NCBI RefSeq assembly: GCF_019455385.1 | Contig: NZ_JACOFR010000005.1 | Location: forward strand, 295,519 to 359,518 | Source: Bradyrhizobium sp. BR 10289 | GTDB lineage: Bacteria; Pseudomonadota; Alphaproteobacteria; Rhizobiales; Xanthobacteraceae | Length of the DNA: 64,000 bases | Direction: 5' to 3' | Shown here: positions 16,656 to 24,406 of the stretch, piece by piece | Layout of the letters: every line of letters begins with the position of its first letter | How positions within the stretch are numbered: position 1 is the stretch's first letter | Notes under the pieces: generated by a model | The model's input: the letters and a program-made list of their open reading frames with translations, nothing else | The model's database searches: none | What the model was told of the DNA's origin: nothing | Program-made: the position numbers and the translations under genes

Positions 16656-17017
16656 GACGCGCGCAGCGGCCAAGGTCTGGGGCCTGGAGACGCAGTGCAT
16701 CGATCCCGCCGCCCATTCGCCGGCGCTGACCGGCGTGCGCGTGCCTGACGGCTTTGATGCCGACGCCTTCCGCAAGGTGGTGCTGGAAAACTTCGACATG
16801 TCACAGGGCACCGGCTTGAACAAGGTCAAGGGCAAGGTGTTCCGCACTGGTCATATCGGCCATTTCAACGATCTGATGCTGATGGGCACGCTCGCAGGCG
16901 TTGAGATGGGCCTGGATCTTGCAAAGATCCCGCACCGGAGCGCCGGCCGTGCTGGCAGCCATGGACGTCCTGAAGGGGCGTGACGTGGTGCCGATGGTCA
17001 AAGCCCAAGTGGCTTAA
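16656..17017 (+). pseudogene. 3' fragment of aminotransferase copy B (right copy of duplication)
   Basis: Near-identical to the last ~360 bp of the intact gene ending at 15322 (AAAKVWGLETQCIDPAAHSP..., GFDADAFRKVVLENFDMS). One extra base in the CGGAGCGCCGGCCGTG region shifts the frame near the end, and there are scattered substitutions. The N-terminal ~280 codons, including the PLP lysine, are absent. By chance or selection the fragment is preceded by GGAGGA and an ATG at 16654, so a 109-aa peptide could be made. Confidence 0.88.
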
Positions 17018-17061
17018 ACCTGAGTGGCTTAACCTGAACTGACTTGGAAAGTGAGCGCGCG

Positions 17062-17859
17062 ATGAACGCACCGACGACTGCTAACGAAGACCTGCTCTAC
17101 TCCGTCACGGACGGCATCGCGCGGATCACCTTCAACCGCCCCCAGGCGCGCAACGCCATGACCTTCGCTATGTACGACCGCATGGCGGAGATCTGCACCG
17201 AGATCAACGGCGACCGTTCGATCAAGGCATTGATCCTGACCGGCGCCGGCGACAAGGCGTTTGCCTCCGGCACCGATATTTCTCAATTCCGCGCCTTCAA
17301 GACCGCGCAGGACGCGCTCGACTATGAGGCACGTATCGATCGCGTGCTCGGAACGCTCGAGCAGTGTCGCGTGCCCGTGATCGCGGCCATCGCCGGCGCC
17401 TGCACCGGCGGTGGCGCCGGCATCGCCGCCTGTTGCGATCTTCGCATCGGCACCGAGACGACGCGGATCGGTTTTCCGATCGCGCGCACGCTCGGCAATT
17501 GCCTGTCGATGTCGAACATCAGCCGCGTCGTCTCGCTGGTCGGTCCCGCCCGCGCTAAGGACATGATCTTCAAGGCACGCCTGGTCGAGGCGCAGGAAGC
17601 ATTGTCGCTCGGCCTGCTCAACGAGATCGTGCCCGACGTCGAGACGCTGCAGCGCCGCGCGGACGAGACCGCGAAGCTCGTCGCGAGCCACGCGCCGATC
17701 ACGCTGGAGGCGACCAAGGAAGCGGTGCGCCGCATTCGCCGCACGCTGTCGCGCGAGGAAGGCGAGGACTTGATCCTCAAGGCCTATATGAGCGAAGATT
17801 TCCGCGAGGGCATGGACGCTTTCCTCAACAAGCGGACGCCCGTCTGGAAGGGCAAGTAG
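17062..17859 (+). CDS. Enoyl-CoA hydratase/isomerase family protein
   Basis: 265 aa crotonase fold. ARITFNRPQARNAMTFAMYD, the oxyanion-hole segment KAFASGTDISQF, and IAAIAGACTGGGAGIAACCDLRI are as expected; ITLEATKEAVRR is near the C terminus. It catalyses addition of water to an enoyl-CoA or a related CoA chemistry; the substrate is not known. The ATG chosen is the one conserved in the truncated copy. The gene now lies downstream of an inserted segment and a dead aminotransferase fragment, so its original operon promoter has been separated from it. Confidence 0.88.
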   Translation: MNAPTTANEDLLYSVTDGIARITFNRPQARNAMTFAMYDRMAEICTEINGDRSIKALILTGAGDKAFASGTDISQFRAFKTAQDALDYEARIDRVLGTLEQCRVPVIAAIAGACTGGGAGIAACCDLRIGTETTRIGFPIARTLGNCLSMSNISRVVSLVGPARAKDMIFKARLVEAQEALSLGLLNEIVPDVETLQRRADETAKLVASHAPITLEATKEAVRRIRRTLSREEGEDLILKAYMSEDFREGMDAFLNKRTPVWKGK

Positions 17860-17916
17860 TTGTCGGACGGGGGCTAATGCTAGATATTATCTGGCTAGCA
17901 TAACCGAGTTGCCAAA

Positions 17917-18105
17917 ATGACAGAGGCTTGCCAAGACAACGGGGAGCAGACTCCCGTCCGTCAAATTCGTCAGGAACAGTTCTTCCTTTATGAGGCGGTC
18001 ATTTTGACCGAGCAAATGCCCGCAGGCCAAGTCCCTCGGTTCATGCAAGAAAATCCTGAGTTCTTTGCTTGGTACCGCGCAAGACACCCTCTGGTGTCCG
18101 GATGA
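17917..18105 (+). CDS. Small hypothetical protein
   Basis: 62 aa, rich in Gln and Glu, with an amphipathic middle (FFLYEAVILTEQMPAGQVPRF) and an aromatic end (ENPEFFAWYRARHP). No TM segment or signal peptide. No convincing ribosome site precedes the ATG. It looks like a rhizobial small ORFan by composition; the function is unknown. Confidence 0.45.
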   Translation: MTEACQDNGEQTPVRQIRQEQFFLYEAVILTEQMPAGQVPRFMQENPEFFAWYRARHPLVSG

Positions 18106-18255
18106 GTCTCATTCCAAAGTCATAAGCAGTGCGACGCCGGCCCGGCTTGAACTGGCCGGTATTCGCCCGCACAATGCAGTTCGCCCGACTTTGTGAATTG
18201 CCAATCCGAACAAGAACATAGGCGAGAAATAGGGAAGACGCGCGTGAGACATGGA

Positions 18256-19230
18256 ATGAAGGCCGCGATCACGCTGGCAGCCGCGCTTTGCGGCACGCCG
18301 GCTTTTGCAGCTTGGGAGCCGACCAAGCCGGTCGAGATCGTGGTGGCGGCGGGCGCGGGCGGTGCCTCCGACCAGATGGCGCGGATGATGCAGGCCGCGA
18401 TCCAGAAAAACAATCTGATGAAGCAGCCGATGGTGGTCTCGCTCAAGGGCGGCGCCTCCGGTGCGGAAGCGCTGATGTACATGAAGTCCGGCGAGGGCGA
18501 CCCGAACAAGGTGCTGATCGCCTATTCGCTGATCTATATGCTGCCGCTCTCGGCCAAGATCCCGTTCAACTGGCGCGAGCTGACCCCGGTCTCCGTGATC
18601 GCACTCGACCAGTTCGTGCTGTGGGACAACAGCGCCGGCCCGAAGACGGTGAAGGAGTTCGTCGAGGCCGCGAAGGCCGCGAGCGCGCCGTTCAAGATGG
18701 GCGGTACCGGCTCCAAGCGTGAGGATCACGTGCTGACCGTGTTCCTGGAGCAGAAGACCGGCGCCAAATTCTCCTATCTGCCCTACAAGTCCGGCGGTGA
18801 GGCTGCGACCCAGCTGGTCGGCAACCACACCGAAGCCAACGTCAACAACCCATCCGAAAATCTCGAAGTCTGGCGCGCCGGCCAGGTGCGTCCGCTCTGC
18901 GTGTTCGACAAGGAGCGCATCTCCTACACCACCAAGGTGACGGACACGCAGTCCTGGGCCGACATCCCGACCTGCAAGGAGGAAGGCGTCGACGTCCAGT
19001 ATCTGATGCTGCGCGCGATGTTCCTGCCCGGCAAGGTCACCCCGGAGCAGCAGGCATTCTATGTCGAGCTGTTCCACAAGGTGACGCAGACCGCGGAGTA
19101 CAAGGACTACATGGAGAAGCAGGCGTTGAAGCCGATCTTCCTCACCGGCAAGGACATGGTGCAATTCCTCGAAGAGGACGATGCCATCAACAAGTCGCTG
19201 ATGACGGATGCCGGGTTCGTTGCGAAGTAG
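18256..19230 (+). CDS. tctC: Tripartite tricarboxylate transporter binding protein (Bug/TctC family)
   Basis: 324 aa with an N-terminal signal peptide (MKAAITLAAALCGTPAFAAWEP). The mature protein opens PTKPVEIVVAAGAGGASDQMARMM, typical of the Bug fold, with later KMGGTGSKREDHVLTVF, YLPYKSGGEAATQLVGNH and a VNNPSE segment. It captures a carboxylate in the periplasm for the TctAB membrane proteins encoded next. GTG 12 bases upstream is an alternative start. It is separated from tctB by a long inverted repeat. Confidence 0.9.
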   Translation: MKAAITLAAALCGTPAFAAWEPTKPVEIVVAAGAGGASDQMARMMQAAIQKNNLMKQPMVVSLKGGASGAEALMYMKSGEGDPNKVLIAYSLIYMLPLSAKIPFNWRELTPVSVIALDQFVLWDNSAGPKTVKEFVEAAKAASAPFKMGGTGSKREDHVLTVFLEQKTGAKFSYLPYKSGGEAATQLVGNHTEANVNNPSENLEVWRAGQVRPLCVFDKERISYTTKVTDTQSWADIPTCKEEGVDVQYLMLRAMFLPGKVTPEQQAFYVELFHKVTQTAEYKDYMEKQALKPIFLTGKDMVQFLEEDDAINKSLMTDAGFVAK

Positions 19231-19235
19231 CTGGT

Positions 19236-19364
19236 CTCTTCTCCCTCGCCCCGTTCTTACGGGGAGAGGGCGGGGTAAGGGGCTCTCTCCGCGAGTCGAA
19301 CCCGTGGAGAGAGCCCCTCACCCGGCGCTTCGCGCCGACCTCTCCCCGTAAGAACGGGGAGAGG
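19236..19364. repeat. Long imperfect palindrome between tctC and tctB
   Basis: The left half contains CCCCGTTCTTACGGGGAGAGG and GGGGCTCTCTCC. The right half (19306-19364) is GGAGAGAGCCCCTCACCC, then GGCGCTTCGCGCC, then CCTCTCCCCGTAAGAACGGGG. The halves are inverted copies over about 50 bp around a short centre, and each outer arm also contains its own smaller hairpin (CCCCGT-TCTT-ACGGGG). This looks like a dispersed rhizobial intergenic palindromic element. It may attenuate or protect the polycistronic message. Confidence 0.75.
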
Positions 19365-19393
19365 TGATAACCCCCAGCCTCGCAACGGAGCTC

Positions 19394-19936
19394 ATGTCCC
19401 AAACCGATCTTGAAATCGTCGTCGACGATCCGACTGCGCCCGAAGACGACTCGCCCTCCGTCGTCTCCTCCGGCACGGTCGAGATAGTCGTCTGCCTGCT
19501 GCTGCTCGCGCTGGCCGTGATGCTCGGCTACGACAATTGGCGCACCGGCGCGTCCTGGGATGCGACCGGGCCGGAGCCGGGCTATTTCCCGTTCTATCTC
19601 TCCATCATCCTCGGTGGCGGCAGCCTCTACGGCTTGATCGTGGCGCTTGTCGCGCATCGCAAGGCGGCCGAGACCTTCGTCACGCGTGCGCAGGCCCGCC
19701 GCGTGATGGCGGTGTTCGTGCCGACGCTGCTGTTCTGCCTGGCGACCCAGTTCCTCGGCCTCTATGTCGCGAGCTTCCTGCTGATCGCGGGCTTCATGCG
19801 CCTCGTCGGCAAGATCGCGCTGTGGAAGTCGCTGCTCACCGCTGTCCTGTTCACGGCGATCATGTTCGTCACCTTCGACATCGCCTTCGACGTCATCATG
19901 CCGAAGGGGCCGCTCGAAGCGGCCTTCGGTCACTAG
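19394..19936 (+). CDS. tctB: TctB, small membrane subunit of tripartite tricarboxylate transporter
   Basis: 180 aa with four predicted TM helices after an acidic N-terminal tail (VEIVVCLLLLALAVMLGYDNW; GPEPGYFPFYLSIILGGGSLYG; RRVMAVFVPTLLFCLATQFLG; LLTAVLFTAIMFVTFDIAFDVIMP). GPEPGYFPF and the closing P.GP segment are typical of TctB. The start ATG has a CGGAG site. It lies 11 bp before tctA. Confidence 0.9.
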   Translation: MSQTDLEIVVDDPTAPEDDSPSVVSSGTVEIVVCLLLLALAVMLGYDNWRTGASWDATGPEPGYFPFYLSIILGGGSLYGLIVALVAHRKAAETFVTRAQARRVMAVFVPTLLFCLATQFLGLYVASFLLIAGFMRLVGKIALWKSLLTAVLFTAIMFVTFDIAFDVIMPKGPLEAAFGH

Positions 19937-19947
19937 GCGGATCCGCG

Positions 19948-21462
19948 ATGGAAGCTCTCGGTCTGTTGCTTCACGGCTTCGCCGTCCTGCTGACGTGGAA
20001 GACGCTCGTGCTGATGATGGTCGGGCTGGTGCTCGGCATCTTTGTCGGCGTTCTGCCGGGGCTCGGCGGTCCCAACGGCGTTGCGATCCTGCTGCCGCTC
20101 ACCTTCACGATGGATCCGACTTCGGCGATCGTGATGCTGTCCTGCATCTATTGGGGCGCGTTGTTCGGCGGCGCGATCACCTCGATCCTGTTCAACATTC
20201 CCGGCGAAGCCTGGTCGGTCGCGACCACCTTCGACGGCTATCCGATGGCGCAGCAGGGCAGGGCGGCCGAGGCGCTGACCGCGGCCTTCACGTCCTCCTT
20301 CATCGGCTCGCTGGTCGCGGTGCTGCTGATCACCTTCCTCGCGCCGATGATCTCGTCCTTTGCGCTGAAGTTCGGCCCGCCCGAGTTCTTCGCGGTGTAT
20401 CTCTTGACCTTCTGCTCCTTCGTTGGCCTCGGCCGCGAGGCCAAGCACAAGACCGTCATCTCGATGTCGCTCGGGCTCCTGCTCGCCGGCATCGGCATGG
20501 ACACGGTGTCGGGCAATCTGCGCATGACGTTCGGCTCGTCCGAGCTGCTTCGCGGCATCAACTTCCTCGTCGCCGTCATCGGCCTGTTCGGCATCAGCGA
20601 GATCCTGCTGACCATGGAAGAGCGCCTCGCGCTGCGCGGCCACGCAGCGAGCATTTCGCTCCGCGTCGTGCTCGGCGTCTGGAAGGACCTGCCGCAATAC
20701 TGGGGGACACTGCTGCGCTCCTCCATCATCGGCTGCTGGCTCGGCATCACCCCGGGCGGCGCGATCGCGGCCTCCTTCATGGGCTACAACCTGGCAAAAC
20801 GTTTCGCCAAGGACCCTGAGAGCTTTGGCAGGGGCCGCATCGAGGGCGTGTTTGCACCCGAGACGGCGGCGCATGCCTCCGGCACCTCGGCGCTGCTGCC
20901 GATGCTGGCGCTCGGCATTCCCGGCTCCGGCACGGCCGCGATCCTGCTCGGCGGGTTGATGGTGTGGGGGCTCAATCCCGGCCCGCTGCTGTTCGTCGAG
21001 CACAAGGACTTCGTCTGGGGCCTGATCGCCTCGATGTATCTCGGCAATGTCGTCGGCCTCGTGCTGGTGCTGACGACGGTGCCGATCTTCGCCTCAATCC
21101 TGCGCGTGCCGTTCGCGGCCGTGGCGCCGATGATCGTGGTGTCCTGCGCGATCGGCGCCTATGCGATCCAGAACGCGATGTTCGACATCTGGTTAATGTT
21201 GGGCTTCGGGGTCGTCGGCTATGTCTTTAAGAAGATCGGCATTCCGCTGGCGCCGTTTACCCTGGCGCTGGTGCTCGGCAACCGCGCCGAGGACGCCTTC
21301 CGTCTGTCGATGATCGGCTCCGGCGGGACCTTGAAGGTGTTCTGGTCGAACGGCCTGGTCGGCTCGATCACGACGCTGGCCATCCTGCTGCTGTTCTGGC
21401 CAGCGATCGACGCTCTGCTCGGGCGGGCGGGCCTCTGGCGCAAGTCGGTCACACTGGGCTGA
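19948..21462 (+). CDS. tctA: TctA, large membrane subunit of tripartite tricarboxylate transporter
   Basis: 504 aa with about twelve TM helices. Family motifs include GIFVGVLPGLGGPNGVAILLPLTF, YWGALFGGAITSILFNIPGEAWSVATTFDGYPMA, GITPGGAIAASFMGY and LGIPGSGTAAILLGGLMVWGLNPGPLLF. It moves carboxylates with protons or sodium, together with TctB and the Bug protein. The reading frame is open far upstream inside tctB, but homology starts at MEALGLLLHGF. It is the end of the operon, followed by a terminator. Confidence 0.93.
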   Translation: MEALGLLLHGFAVLLTWKTLVLMMVGLVLGIFVGVLPGLGGPNGVAILLPLTFTMDPTSAIVMLSCIYWGALFGGAITSILFNIPGEAWSVATTFDGYPMAQQGRAAEALTAAFTSSFIGSLVAVLLITFLAPMISSFALKFGPPEFFAVYLLTFCSFVGLGREAKHKTVISMSLGLLLAGIGMDTVSGNLRMTFGSSELLRGINFLVAVIGLFGISEILLTMEERLALRGHAASISLRVVLGVWKDLPQYWGTLLRSSIIGCWLGITPGGAIAASFMGYNLAKRFAKDPESFGRGRIEGVFAPETAAHASGTSALLPMLALGIPGSGTAAILLGGLMVWGLNPGPLLFVEHKDFVWGLIASMYLGNVVGLVLVLTTVPIFASILRVPFAAVAPMIVVSCAIGAYAIQNAMFDIWLMLGFGVVGYVFKKIGIPLAPFTLALVLGNRAEDAFRLSMIGSGGTLKVFWSNGLVGSITTLAILLLFWPAIDALLGRAGLWRKSVTLG

Positions 21463-21490
21463 GCGGGCCGGATTGCGGCGCACAAAAAAA

Positions 21491-21516
21491 TAAGCCCCAG
21501 TCGAGCCGGGGTTTTT
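21491..21516 (+). terminator. Rho-independent terminator after tctA
   Basis: AAGCCCC, a short loop region and GGGGTTTTT form a GC hairpin followed by a T run about 30 bp past the tctA stop. Confidence 0.65.
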
Positions 21517-21582
21517 CCCGAGCCAAACGGCAGATCAGCACTTGCAACCACCGGGCCGCCGACAGACATCGGCAGGTCGCTC

Positions 21583-21617
21583 GGCCGCCGTCACCGATCC
21601 GCTCGGTGACGGCGGCC
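21583..21617. repeat. Perfect 15-bp hairpin in geneless DNA
   Basis: GGCCGCCGTCACCGA, a 5-base loop TCCGC, and TCGGTGACGGCGGCC form a perfect inverted repeat with no T run after it. It lies in a gap of about 560 bp (21517-22079) that otherwise shows no convincing gene. Confidence 0.7.
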
Positions 21618-22079
21618 CGCCGAATGCACGCCAAGTCCGGGGCTGCAGGCTTGGTCCATCGGCACGCCAATGTCCCTTAATCTCGAGGGCAGTTCAATCC
21701 GGACTTTTGGCTCTTCCGGAGGGGCACTCCATATAGTAGGGCTCTCTCGGAATCGGTTATTTCGATGATTTTCCAGCTCCCGGGCATCGCTACGCCATCG
21801 AAGAGCTCGCCGACCGCGCGCCGGCGACAGCGAAATCCTAAGGAGGTTGTCGTCACGGCTCCCGCAGGCCCGCGATTGAGCGGCAGGCGAGGCATAGTCG
21901 CGGGATCCGGCGCGCCACCGGTTCCGTGCTAAGTTCAAAGAGCGAGGTCGGGCTGCATGCACGCTTTGTATCAGCAATAGACGTGAGCATTGCGATCCAA
22001 TCTCATTGCCTCACACAACACGCTTCTCGAGTCCCACGTAGAGGTTGAAATTGCGAGTTGGACGTATTCGTGATAAACT

Positions 22080-22388
22080 TTGCGGGCTGCGGCTGACAAC
22101 CAGGGTGTGACACTAACGACTGGGCAGATTCCCTCGCACGTCCATGCGAACACTCTGATAGATCCAGGACACGCGCATGCGCAACAATTTGGAGTTCGCG
22201 GTTACAACACATCTGGCTCGGCACAAGCGTTCTCAACTGCCCCAGGTATCGATGGGACAGTAAGTTATCCGCCATCCAGTGCAATGACAGGCATAACCAT
22301 CAACAACGTCGGGACAGGCGGTGGCCAATCACACACCAACGTGCAGCCATCCCTCGTGACCGGCATTGCAGTAATCCGGGCCGCATGA
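22080..22388 (+). pseudogene. Phage tail-collar/tail-fibre C-terminal fragment
   Basis: 102 codons with the pattern TLTTGQIPSHVHANTL, DPGHAHAQQF, ITINNVGTGGGQSHTNVQPSLVTG. This is the His-containing C-terminal part of phage tail-collar and microcystin-dependent-protein-like sequences. Two in-frame stops lie just before it and the only start is a TTG, so the long N-terminal part is missing. It is probably the remains of a prophage. Confidence 0.6.
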
Positions 22389-22471
22389 GAACGACCCGTT
22401 GGTTGCGTATAGGCTGATCGGTTAGAACGGACATTTGGACAGTGCGCCCCACCATCCACTGCCTTCCGTAC

Positions 22472-22873
22472 CTACGCCCGTAATACAGTCACCACTCGAC
22501 TCAAGCGAAAATTTAAGCCCGTACCTCTGCCTGTGCCAGATGCACCATCCGTAGTGTAGCGGTAGGAGCGCCCCGGCAGAGGATCTTTTGGGATGAATCG
22601 TAGATAGCCGCCGTCCACAAGAGCAGGAGCCAAATCCTCGGCAGGATTGTCCGTGAACGGAGCTGGGCATACGCCACGCGTTGCATGATACCGATCTAAT
22701 GCTCTCTTCAACATCGCTCCATGCTCTGCACGTATAGCATGGCGCCTTCGGACGCCATAGCTGTCGAGGACATCCAGTGTGCCAAAGAAGAAAGCGGAAA
22801 GGATGGCTACCGCTTCCAAGCCTCTTGCAACGATCAACCATAACTGAACAGTTTCTGAACGCGATTTTTGCAC
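22472..22873 (-). CDS. Hypothetical membrane-anchored protein, pseudopilin-like
   Basis: 133 aa. One N-terminal TM segment (LWLIVARGLEAVAILSAFFFGTLDVL) is followed by a basic linker and a soluble part, LKRALDRYHATRGVCPAPFTDNPAEDLAPALVDGGYLRFIPKDPLPG. The latter resembles the ALxxYxxxxGxYP...L...Y...P.DP core of GspG-like pseudopilins and related proteins. The start is GTG with a weak ribosome site. No secretion genes are nearby, so any link to a type II system is only structural. Confidence 0.6.
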   Translation of the reverse strand: MQKSRSETVQLWLIVARGLEAVAILSAFFFGTLDVLDSYGVRRRHAIRAEHGAMLKRALDRYHATRGVCPAPFTDNPAEDLAPALVDGGYLRFIPKDPLPGRSYRYTTDGASGTGRGTGLNFRLSRVVTVLRA

Positions 22874-22907
22874 GGCATACCATCTTTAAGTCATTCTTCG
22901 CCCTCGC

Positions 22908-23450
22908 CTAGTCGCCCAAACAAGGCTCGCTACAGCGCGCAACAACGGGCACATTCGGAGCCACATATGCTTGGTGCGCCAGCTTTGTGAACCCGATTAC
23001 TGCCAACACGAACAAGCCCTGCGAGATGATCGCCCAGGCTGGGGTAAGCTTCTTCTTCGTGTGTTTCCAGACATGGAATCGCTGAATCGAACGAAGCGGC
23101 TCTTGTGGGTATAGTCGATATGCTAACTGGAGAGGGTCTGGGAGCATTGCCCCGATAGCTGCAGCCCAGATGGCAAAATTCGTTCCATGACTGCCGTACA
23201 GCAAAAATGTGGCCACGAGCCTGATCGCAGCATCTGAAGCAAGAAGTGCGAGGTCGCAAAGTAAGAGCCAATTAGCCGAGATTGCCGCCCGGTCTCGTCC
23301 GATCGAGTTGGATCGTAGCGGATAATCGGAGTGAGGAATGGCGTCGATGGCAAAATGGCTCGCTGCCCCGGCAAGAAATGCCAGAAGAGGTTGGTCAGGC
23401 ACAAGGCTGCCGATGGCTGCTCCGACAACAGCATGAGTGCTTAAGATCAT
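22908..23450 (-). CDS. Hypothetical integral membrane protein (possible metal-dependent hydrolase-like)
   Basis: 180 aa. The N terminus MILSTHAVVGAAIGSL, then LAGAASHFAIDAIPHSDYP, resembles the His/Asp pattern of YdjM/DUF457-type membrane-associated hydrolases, which begin MxxxTHxxxG and have a SHxxxDxxPH motif. Several hydrophobic segments follow (LLLCDLALLASDAAIRL; FAIWAAAIGAMLPDPLQLAY; AIISQGLFVLAVIGFTKLA). The family idea rests on the SHFAIDAIPHSD motif; I am not certain of it. Confidence 0.6.
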   Translation of the reverse strand: MILSTHAVVGAAIGSLVPDQPLLAFLAGAASHFAIDAIPHSDYPLRSNSIGRDRAAISANWLLLCDLALLASDAAIRLVATFLLYGSHGTNFAIWAAAIGAMLPDPLQLAYRLYPQEPLRSIQRFHVWKHTKKKLTPAWAIISQGLFVLAVIGFTKLAHQAYVAPNVPVVARCSEPCLGD

Positions 23451-23571
23451 AGATAGCTACAGCGCGGCCCGCGAGCCCAACCCGCAAGTTGAAATGAACT
23501 GGTCGTGATGGACTTGAACCTAGGAACCACCTTACCCAACTCAAGTTTTCTAGTCGGAAGGTGGAGGTCCA

Positions 23572-23736
23572 ATGCCAGAGGCGGACGTATTAATTGACCG
23601 GGCCAGAATGTTCCAACAGCGAGCCGAAGTTGCTCTAGATCCTATAACAAAGCTTCACTGCCGCGAAATGGCCGCTCACTACCGCATGCTTGCAGTTGAG
23701 CATTTGAAAGCCCGGCGCGAAGCAGAACACGCGTAA
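23572..23736 (+). CDS. Small hypothetical helical protein (54 aa)
   Basis: A short gene with a strong GGTGGAGG site 6 bases before ATG. The protein (MPEADVLIDRARMFQQRAEVA..., ending KARREAEHA) is an all-helical, charged peptide with the pattern AREMAAHYRMLAVEHL. It appears to be a rhizobial small conserved ORF; the function is unknown. Confidence 0.55.
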   Translation: MPEADVLIDRARMFQQRAEVALDPITKLHCREMAAHYRMLAVEHLKARREAEHA

Positions 23737-23758
23737 GTGGCCTTCTCACTACGGTCGA

Positions 23759-23947
23759 TTACCATTCGGTCGAGTGTCTCGGCGGGCCCCAAGTCCATTT
23801 ACCTGGGACATAGTGATAAATTGGATCGTCTTTAGGATTCGCCTGGTCTTTGGGCCCGTTCGACGGATAAAGGATATCGGGACGGTTCGATGTGACTATC
23901 GCACGCTCGTTGTCCCGGGTTGCACTCTGCTCCAGATCGACCGACAT
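23759..23947 (-). CDS. Small hypothetical protein
   Basis: 62 aa from the ATG (MSVDLEQSATRDNERAIV), which has an ideal GGGAGGA-N5 ribosome site; the frame is open 12 codons further upstream. The protein is polar, with no TM, and ends in an aromatic YHYVPGKWTWGPP. No family is recognised. Confidence 0.5.
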   Translation of the reverse strand: MSVDLEQSATRDNERAIVTSNRPDILYPSNGPKDQANPKDDPIYHYVPGKWTWGPPRHSTEW

Positions 23948-24128
23948 CAAAATCCTCCCACTAGAGGAGCCGATGCTTATCAACCCGGAACGTCAGATGC
24001 TGTAACCGAAGTGCGACAGCGGCCACGATTTTTTCTCAAGGCTGGTCTCTCAAGAGCGTTGTTCCTCAGGCAACCGTCACGCTCCTCGCGCCGAGACGGC
24101 CATCGATCTGAAGCAAGCGAACTGAAGA

Positions 24129-24308
24129 TTAGCGGTGATGCCCCAAGCCAATTCCGAGATTGCGCGCTTTTTGCCTCAATGATCCCTCAGATCGCTTCAT
24201 GATCTTGGAAAGCTTGGCGACACGAGTACGAGCTTTTGAATGGGCTCTGAGCAGCTTTACATCGTCGCTGGTGTATTCTTTGCGCTTGCGCTTGGTCTTT
24301 CTTACCAC
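24129..24308 (-). CDS. Small basic HTH-like protein (window HTH family, member 1)
   Basis: 59 aa starting at GTG with a GGAGG site 7 bases upstream. A very basic N terminus (VRKTKRKRKEYTSDDVKLLR) leads into a Myb/SANT- or GcrA-like trihelical segment: LLRAHSKARTRVAKLSKIMKRSEGSLRQKARNLGI. It has the same layout as the other small HTH proteins in the window (aromatic/acidic first helix, then IA..L.R...S.R.KA..LGI). Probably DNA-binding. Confidence 0.6.
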   Translation of the reverse strand: MVRKTKRKRKEYTSDDVKLLRAHSKARTRVAKLSKIMKRSEGSLRQKARNLGIGLGHHR

Positions 24309-24406
24309 TCGACGACCTCCACACGATTGCGCACGTGCTTAGACCGGCGAGCGAAACCGTCGACCGAACCAGCTACTATTCTTTGAGCGGGATACACGTA
24401 AGATGT

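Noticed and set aside
23500..23560. Minus-strand GGTTCAAGTCCATCACGACCA resembling a tRNA 3' end
   Set aside because: The spacing between T-loop and CCA is too short and no other tRNA arms are present.
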